Part shown: positions 4,916 through 5,773 of the stretch, one piece after another
How positions within the stretch are numbered: position 1 is the stretch's first letter
Layout of the letters: each line of letters starts with the position of its first letter
Assembly (NCBI GenBank): GCA_934675695.1
Contig: CAKURN010000103.1
Location: 1-5,773 of the forward strand
DNA length: 5,773 bases
Source of the DNA: an uncultured Candidatus Melainabacteria bacterium
Lineage (GTDB): Bacteria; Cyanobacteriota; Vampirovibrionia; Gastranaerophilales; Gastranaerophilaceae
Direction: 5' to 3'
Notes under the pieces: generated by a model
Databases searched by the model: none
Seen by the model: only the letters and a program-made list of their open reading frames with translations
Told to the model about the DNA's origin: nothing
Made by a program: the position numbers and the translations under genes

Positions 4916-5773
4916 TTATACTTTTGTAGAAGAAATTTTTTCGACTAATTTATTTACGGTATCTACCAAAGTTTTTGCATAATGTTCACATTTTTCTTTT
5001 GTTTTAGCTTCAAATCTTAATGTAAAAACAGGCTCTGTGTTGCTTTGGCGAATTAAAGCAAAACCGTCTTCAAACACTATTCGCATTCCATCTATCGTAA
5101 TAATTTCTTTAATTTTTGAATTAAACAAATCTTCACTAACGATTGATTTTAGTTCTTCTAAAACAGCTTTTTTGTAGTCATTTGGACATTTTAGGCGATA
5201 TTCATCTGAAAGGTGAACTTTTTTAAAATCTTCGATTAAATCAGTCAATTTAAAGTTTGGATTTTTGATTTTGTTTTTTGCAACTATTTCAATCAGCCTG
5301 CAACCTGCATAAATCGCATCGTCATATCCAAAATATTTGTCTTTAAAAAATGTATGTCCTGACATTTCTCCGGCAAGCAGTGCTTCAGTTTCTTTCATTT
5401 TTGATTTTATGTAGCCATGACCTGTTTTTGTCATAATAGCATTTCCGCCCAGATTGTTTATGGTGTCGTATAACACTTGTGAGCATTTTACTTCAGAAAC
5501 AATAGTTGGTTTTTCGCCATGGACTTTTAGAGTTTCAATTAAATCTTTTGAATAAATAAGTAATAACTTGTCGCCTGTTAATGGCATTCCATCTTCATCT
5601 ATTGCACCGATTCTATCTGCATCTCCATCAAAAGCTATGCCAAAATCAGCTTTTTCTTCTACTATTTTTTTTCTTATATCATCTAAAGTTTTTAGGTCAG
5701 ATGGGTTTGGGTGGTGATTTGGAAAATTTCCATCCGGTTCAGAATACAATTCAATAACTTCGCAACCTAAATC
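4916..5773 (-). CDS. Phosphomannomutase/phosphoglucomutase (AlgC/ManB type), C-terminal part (5' end outside window)
   Basis: An alpha-D-phosphohexomutase that interconverts hexose 6-phosphates and 1-phosphates (mannose and/or glucose), feeding GDP-mannose or UDP-glucose for envelope polysaccharides; cytoplasmic and Mg-dependent. The frame is open to the window edge, giving 285 visible residues that begin 'DLGCEVIELYSEPDGNFP'. The upstream part with the phosphoserine loop is missing. Numbered from the first visible residue, the family loops are: the magnesium loop 'DGDADR' (49-54), 'KTGH' (116-119), the sugar-specificity loop 'GEMSGH' (135-140), and the C-terminal phosphate-binding loop 'RQSNTEP' (242-248). 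The GEMSGH loop is typical of dual mannose/glucose mutases. A TTG at 5749 is an internal Leu codon, not a start. The gene ends with TAA at 4918-4916, 57 bases before the repeat-protein gene, with no terminator hairpin between them, so read-through is possible. Confidence 0.93.
   Translation of the reverse strand, partial: DLGCEVIELYSEPDGNFPNHHPNPSDLKTLDDIRKKIVEEKADFGIAFDGDADRIGAIDEDGMPLTGDKLLLIYSKDLIETLKVHGEKPTIVSEVKCSQVLYDTINNLGGNAIMTKTGHGYIKSKMKETEALLAGEMSGHTFFKDKYFGYDDAIYAGCRLIEIVAKNKIKNPNFKLTDLIEDFKKVHLSDEYRLKCPNDYKKAVLEELKSIVSEDLFNSKIKEIITIDGMRIVFEDGFALIRQSNTEPVFTLRFEAKTKEKCEHYAKTLVDTVNKLVEKISSTKV

Noticed and set aside
5747..5749. TTG as a start codon for the mutase
   Set aside because: The frame continues upstream to the window edge with conserved residues (LGCEVIE before LYSEPDGNFP), so TTG is an internal leucine.
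1..5773. CRISPR array, tRNA/rRNA genes, insertion sequences, riboswitch leaders, toxin-antitoxin or phage-defence genes
   Set aside because: No regularly spaced repeats, cloverleaf, transposase motifs, terminal inverted repeats or long structured leaders were found; leaders in this window are predicted to be 0-25 nt.

Overview
The window is AT-rich, gene-dense bacterial DNA using the standard code (TAA, TAG and TGA all act as stops). An ExbD/TolR-type energy-transduction subunit implies an inner membrane facing a periplasm, so a diderm (Gram-negative-type) cell. AT-rich codon use, a short IspF, a stand-alone GltA-type glutamate synthase and a secreted protein built from 'RLxRLExxIFG' repeats together suggest a gut Gastranaerophilales/Melainabacteria-like lineage. 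That placement is an impression, not something the sequence proves.

Layout from left to right. (1) Plus strand: the 3' end of an exbD-like gene (1-249), then an unrecognised 181-residue soluble protein (329-874). A good intrinsic terminator for this unit lies at 919-955, inside the oppositely oriented ispF gene. (2) Minus strand: a Cof-type HAD phosphatase (1341-2135, GTG start) and ispF (871-1344), coupled by an ATGA stop/start overlap. The ispF stop codon overlaps that of the 181-residue gene tail to tail. (3) A 75-bp divergent intergenic region (2136-2210) holds a long, nearly perfect inverted repeat that covers the likely -10 elements for both directions. (4) Plus strand: a 457-residue NADPH-dependent glutamate synthase/NfnB-like iron-sulfur flavoprotein (2211-3584), followed by a bidirectional terminator (3611-3641). 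(5) Minus strand, reading right to left: the C-terminal part of a phosphomannomutase/phosphoglucomutase (4916 to the window edge), a 283-residue exported repeat protein with a C-terminal membrane anchor (4007-4858), and a 92-residue acidic protein with a cationic amphipathic C-terminal helix (3654-3932). The last two have recognisable promoters of their own.

Most genes are housekeeping: isoprenoid precursor synthesis (ispF), nitrogen assimilation or electron transfer (gltA-type), sugar-phosphate supply for envelope polysaccharide (mutase) and TonB/Tol-type envelope energetics (exbD). The parts that known families do not explain are the triad-repeat, tail-anchored envelope protein, its small amphipathic neighbour, the 181-residue protein after exbD, and several compact regulatory arrangements: a terminator inside a coding region, an apparently leaderless promoter and a divergent palindrome. 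No tRNA, rRNA, CRISPR array, insertion sequence or phage gene was seen, and there is no gene-free stretch longer than 300 bases.
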